Source of the DNA: JBQCHF01 sp051953655
GTDB lineage: Bacteria; Actinomycetota; Actinomycetes; Motilibacterales; Motilibacteraceae
Length of the DNA stretch: 23,720 nt
Reading direction: 5' to 3'
Assembly: GCA_051953655.1 (NCBI GenBank)
Contig: JBQCIO010000366.1
Coordinates: 1 to 23,720 of the forward strand
How positions within the stretch are numbered: position 1 is the first letter of the stretch; each line of letters opens with the position of its first letter. The position numbers were made by a program, and so were the translations under genes. This document shows, piece by piece, positions 21,479-23,720 of this stretch. The notes below the pieces were generated by a model. The model saw only the letters and a program-made list of their open reading frames with translations. It made no database searches and was not told the origin of the DNA.

Positions 21479-23131
21479 GTGACCGACGGCCCGCTCATCG
21501 TCCAGTCCGACAAGACGCTCCTGCTCGAGGTCGACCACGAGCTCGCCGGGGAGTGCCGCAAGGCGATCGCCCCGTTCGCCGAGCTCGAGCGCTCCCCCGA
21601 GCACGTCCACACCTACCGGCTCACGCCCCTGGGCCTGTGGAACGCGCGCGCCGCGGGGCACGACGCCGAGACGGTCATCGACGTCCTGCTGCGCTACAGC
21701 CGCTACGCCGTGCCGCACGCGCTGCTGGTCGACGTCGCGGACACGATGGACCGCTACGGCCGGCTCAAGCTGCTCCACTCCCCCGTGCACGGCCTGGTGC
21801 TCGAGTCCACCGACCGCGCGGTGCTCGAGGAGGTGCTGCGGAACAAGAAGATCGCCCCGCTGGTGGGCGAGCGGGTGGACGAGGACACCGTGGCGGTGCA
21901 CCCGTCCGAGCGCGGCACGATCAAGCAGGTCCTGCTCAAGCTCGGCTGGCCGGCCGAGGACCTCGCCGGCTACGTCGACGGCGAGGCCCACCCGATCGAG
22001 CTGCGCCAGGACGGCTGGACCCTGCGGCCCTACCAGCAGGAGGCCGTCGACGGCTTCTTCCACGGCGGCTCCGGCGTCGTGGTGCTCCCCTGCGGGGCCG
22101 GCAAGACGCTGGTCGGCGCCGCCGCCATGGCCGCCGCCGGCGCCACCACGCTCATCCTCGTCACCAACACGGTCAGCGCCCGCCAGTGGCGGCACGAGCT
22201 GCTCAAGCGGACCAGCCTCACCGAGGAGGAGATCGGGGAGTACTCCGGGGCCAAGAAGGAGATCCGCCCGGTCACCATCGCCACCTACCAGGTGATGACG
22301 ACCAAGCGGAAGGGCGTCTACGCCCACCTCGAGCTCTTCGACGAGCGCGACTGGGGCCTCATCGTCTACGACGAGGTCCACCTGCTCCCGGCGCCGATCT
22401 TCCGCTTCACCGCCGACATCCAGTCCCGCCGCCGGCTCGGCCTCACCGCGACCCTGGTGCGCGAGGACGGCCGTGAGGGCGACGTCTTCAGCCTGATCGG
22501 CCCCAAGCGCTACGACGCACCGTGGAAGGACATCGAGGCCCAGGGCTACATCGCCCCGGCCGACTGCGTGGAGGTGCGGGTCACCCTCACCGACCGCGAG
22601 CGGATGCTCTACGCCACCGCCGAGCCGGAGGACCGCTACCGCCTCTGCGCCACCACCGACACCAAGAACCACGTGGTGGAGAAGCTGGTGGCGAAGCACA
22701 AGGGCGAGCAGGTGCTGGTCATCGGCCAGTACCTCGACCAGCTCGACCTGCTCGGCGAGCACATCGACGCGCCGGTCATCAAGGGCGACACCCCGGTCAA
22801 GGAGCGCGAGCGGCTCTTCCAGGCCTTCCGCACCGGCGAGCTGCACACCCTCGTGGTGAGCAAGGTGGCCAACTTCTCGATCGACCTCCCCGAGGCCTCG
22901 ATCGCCATCCAGGTCTCCGGCGCGTTCGGCTCCCGGCAGGAGGAGGCCCAGCGCCTCGGCCGGGTGCTGCGCCCCAAGGCCGACGGCCGCGGCGCCCGCT
23001 TCTACGCCGTGGTCAGCCGGGACACGCTGGACCAGGAGTACGCCGCCCACCGGCAGCGCTTCCTGGCCGAGCAGGGCTACGCCTACCGCATCGTCGACGC
23101 CGACGACGTGCTGGCCGGCGAGGACGTCTGA
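21479..23131 (+). CDS. xpb: XPB/ERCC3-type DNA repair helicase
   Basis: A 550-residue superfamily 2 helicase, the bacterial XPB length. The N-terminal damage-recognition-like region covers about 1-175. Helicase motifs are visible: Walker A PCGAGKT (204-210, Lys209), DEVH box (298-301), TATL in LGLTATLVREDGRE, whose RED is the XPB-specific motif, and QRLGRVLRPK (motif VI). The stretch between motif III and the second RecA domain (RYDAPWKDIEAQGYIAPADC) is typical of XPB. It unwinds DNA 3' to 5' with ATP, probably in repair. The GTG at 21479 is chosen for GGAAGG eight bases upstream and because the protein opens DGPLIVQSDKTLLLEVDH, the common actinobacterial N-terminus. Its usual partner gene lies 5.2 kb upstream. 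A strong hairpin follows its stop. Confidence 0.96.
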   Translation: MTDGPLIVQSDKTLLLEVDHELAGECRKAIAPFAELERSPEHVHTYRLTPLGLWNARAAGHDAETVIDVLLRYSRYAVPHALLVDVADTMDRYGRLKLLHSPVHGLVLESTDRAVLEEVLRNKKIAPLVGERVDEDTVAVHPSERGTIKQVLLKLGWPAEDLAGYVDGEAHPIELRQDGWTLRPYQQEAVDGFFHGGSGVVVLPCGAGKTLVGAAAMAAAGATTLILVTNTVSARQWRHELLKRTSLTEEEIGEYSGAKKEIRPVTIATYQVMTTKRKGVYAHLELFDERDWGLIVYDEVHLLPAPIFRFTADIQSRRRLGLTATLVREDGREGDVFSLIGPKRYDAPWKDIEAQGYIAPADCVEVRVTLTDRERMLYATAEPEDRYRLCATTDTKNHVVEKLVAKHKGEQVLVIGQYLDQLDLLGEHIDAPVIKGDTPVKERERLFQAFRTGELHTLVVSKVANFSIDLPEASIAIQVSGAFGSRQEEAQRLGRVLRPKADGRGARFYAVVSRDTLDQEYAAHRQRFLAEQGYAYRIVDADDVLAGEDV

Positions 23132-23162
23132 GCGCCTCCCCGATCCAGCTCCTCGGCGCACC

Positions 23163-23193
23163 GCCCGGGCCGCGGCAGACCCGTGGCCCGGGC
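23163..23193. terminator. Strong hairpin after XPB
   Basis: The arms GCCCGGGCC (23163-23171) and GGCCCGGGC (23185-23193) are perfect; four further pairs (one G-U) extend the stem to 13 bp around the loop CAGAC. It begins 32 bases after the XPB stop. There is no T-tract, as in many high-GC terminators. Confidence 0.65.
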
Positions 23194-23209
23194 ACTCGCA
23201 CGTGAGGGG

Positions 23210-23215
23210 TAGAGT
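23210..23215 (+). promoter_or_regulatory. Candidate -10 box for the cold-shock gene
   Basis: TAGAGT within GGGGTAGAGTGGGG, directly downstream of the XPB terminator hairpin. It would give a leader of roughly 200 nt before the cold-shock start. No clear -35 was identified. Confidence 0.4.
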
Positions 23216-23288
23216 GGGGCTTGGCTCCGCAGCGCTCAGGCGCTACGGTGGCCGCAGGTTGCACTCAGCAGTTCCACGAACGTTCTTC

Positions 23289-23324
23289 AACGCCCGCGGA
23301 CCACACCTGGACCCCGCGGGCGTT
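23289..23324 (+). promoter_or_regulatory. Leader hairpin of the cold-shock mRNA
   Basis: The arms AACGCCCGCGG (23289-23299) and CCGCGGGCGTT (23314-23324) form a perfect 11-bp stem with a 14-nt loop. It is preceded by the palindrome GAACGTTC (23278-23285). It lies about 100 nt before the start codon in the long 5' leader, where cold-shock genes often carry thermosensitive or attenuating structures. Confidence 0.55.
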
Positions 23325-23424
23325 CGCTGTATCAGGCGTCGGAAGGTCGATCGGGTTCAGCAAGCGACCACCGTTCCCGGGCACGGTGTCCGGGGACGAC
23401 CGACACACGAAGGGCAGTACACGC

Positions 23425-23628
23425 ATGGCTCAGGGCACTGTGAAGTGGTTCAACGCCGAGAAGGGCTTCGGCTTCATCGAGCAGGACGGCGGCGGCGCCG
23501 ACGTGTTCGTCCACTTCTCCGCCATCCAGGGCTCCGGCTACCGCTCGCTCGACGAGGGTCAGCGCGTCGAGTTCGAGATCACGCAGGGCCAGAAGGGCCC
23601 GCAGGCCGAGCAGGTTCGGGGCATCTGA
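23425..23628 (+). CDS. cspA: CspA-family cold-shock protein
   Basis: Sixty-seven residues forming one OB-fold cold-shock domain, the standard bacterial length. It starts MAQGTVKWFNAEKGFGFI; RNP1 is KGFGFI (13-18) and RNP2 is VFVHFSAI (27-34). It binds single-stranded RNA/DNA and melts RNA structure. The ATG at 23425 matches the family N-terminus; GAAGGG lies ten bases upstream. The frame stays open upstream to 23221, but that part is leader and not Csp-like. The symbol is given by family; the exact paralogue cannot be told. Confidence 0.96.
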   Translation: MAQGTVKWFNAEKGFGFIEQDGGGADVFVHFSAIQGSGYRSLDEGQRVEFEITQGQKGPQAEQVRGI

Positions 23629-23673
23629 ACCTCGCCCTCACCGGCATCTGAGCTTCTCGCTCAGCCAGCAGGA

Positions 23674-23698
23674 GGCCCCCCCCCCCAAGGCGGGGGCC
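23674..23698 (+). terminator. Terminator-like hairpin with an 11-C tract after the cold-shock gene
   Basis: GGCCCCC (23674-23680) pairs with GGGGGCC (23692-23698). The left arm runs into 11 consecutive C residues (23676-23686), so the pairing register can slip. It begins about 45 bases after the stop; an A-rich stretch follows. Confidence 0.55.
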
Positions 23699-23720
23699 AA
23701 CACACGAAATAAATGGCCGG

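Noticed and set aside
23221..23424. N-terminal extension of the cold-shock protein, in frame and open
   Set aside because: The translation is not Csp-like and crosses a perfect leader hairpin; the family starts at MAQGTVKWF.

Overview
The window is about 23.7 kb of very GC-rich DNA with strongly GC-biased third codon positions, many GTG starts and several start codons sitting 6-8 nt behind a TAnnnT box (leaderless-type promoters). This and the gene content (XPB-type helicase plus its actinobacterial partner protein, cold-shock protein, CDGSH protein, heme-oxygenase-like iron enzyme) point to a high-GC Actinomycetota chromosome. The style resembles Geodermatophilaceae or relatives, but that family-level placement is an impression, not a proof. 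No phage, plasmid, transposase, rRNA, tRNA or CRISPR array was found.

Layout. (1) 1-1070, minus: the 5' part of a HAD-phosphatase/LarE-like sulfur-transferase fusion. (2) 1071-1573: about 0.5 kb with no gene, carrying two copies of a ~104-bp nested palindrome (family A). (3) 1574-6697, minus: a fatty-acyl-CoA synthetase, an AraC-type regulator fused to a DinB-like domain, and an orphan molybdenum hydroxylase large subunit with an AYRGAGR active-site loop. (4) 6897-9653: an MFS transporter, a heme-oxygenase-like iron enzyme and a convergent CDGSH iron-sulfur protein. (5) 9700-13678: a head-to-head pair of proteases, a subtilisin-like S8 peptidase without a visible signal peptide and a TPR-CHAT (caspase-like) protein, both with intact catalytic residues. 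They share an 85-bp divergent intergenic region and are the best candidate for an undescribed system. (6) 13752-16994: the XPB-partner/WYL-like protein and a GNAT acetyltransferase, converging on a perfect 25-bp inverted repeat. (7) 17243-19119: a two-gene ABC-2 exporter operon with an ATGA overlap; the ATPase carries a tandem PGGH repeat. (8) 19222-21037: a PECR-like enoyl-CoA reductase of the SDR fold, a MOSC protein and a 67-residue acidic protein. (9) 21479-23628: XPB helicase, a strong hairpin terminator, and a cold-shock gene with a long structured leader.

Three families of intergenic inverted repeats decorate the window: family A (four copies), family B (two clear copies in opposite orientation plus one possible diverged relative) and one perfect palindrome. 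They lie only in gaps between genes, apart from a few bases of overlap with one stop codon, and nothing in the gene content explains them.

How the genes work together: the acyl-CoA synthetase and the enoyl-CoA reductase both suggest acyl-CoA metabolism, but they are 12 kb apart. The XPB helicase and its partner suggest DNA repair or transcription-coupled functions, here separated by about 5 kb of unrelated genes. The S8/CHAT pair suggests a regulated intracellular proteolysis cascade; its trigger and target cannot be read from the sequence.
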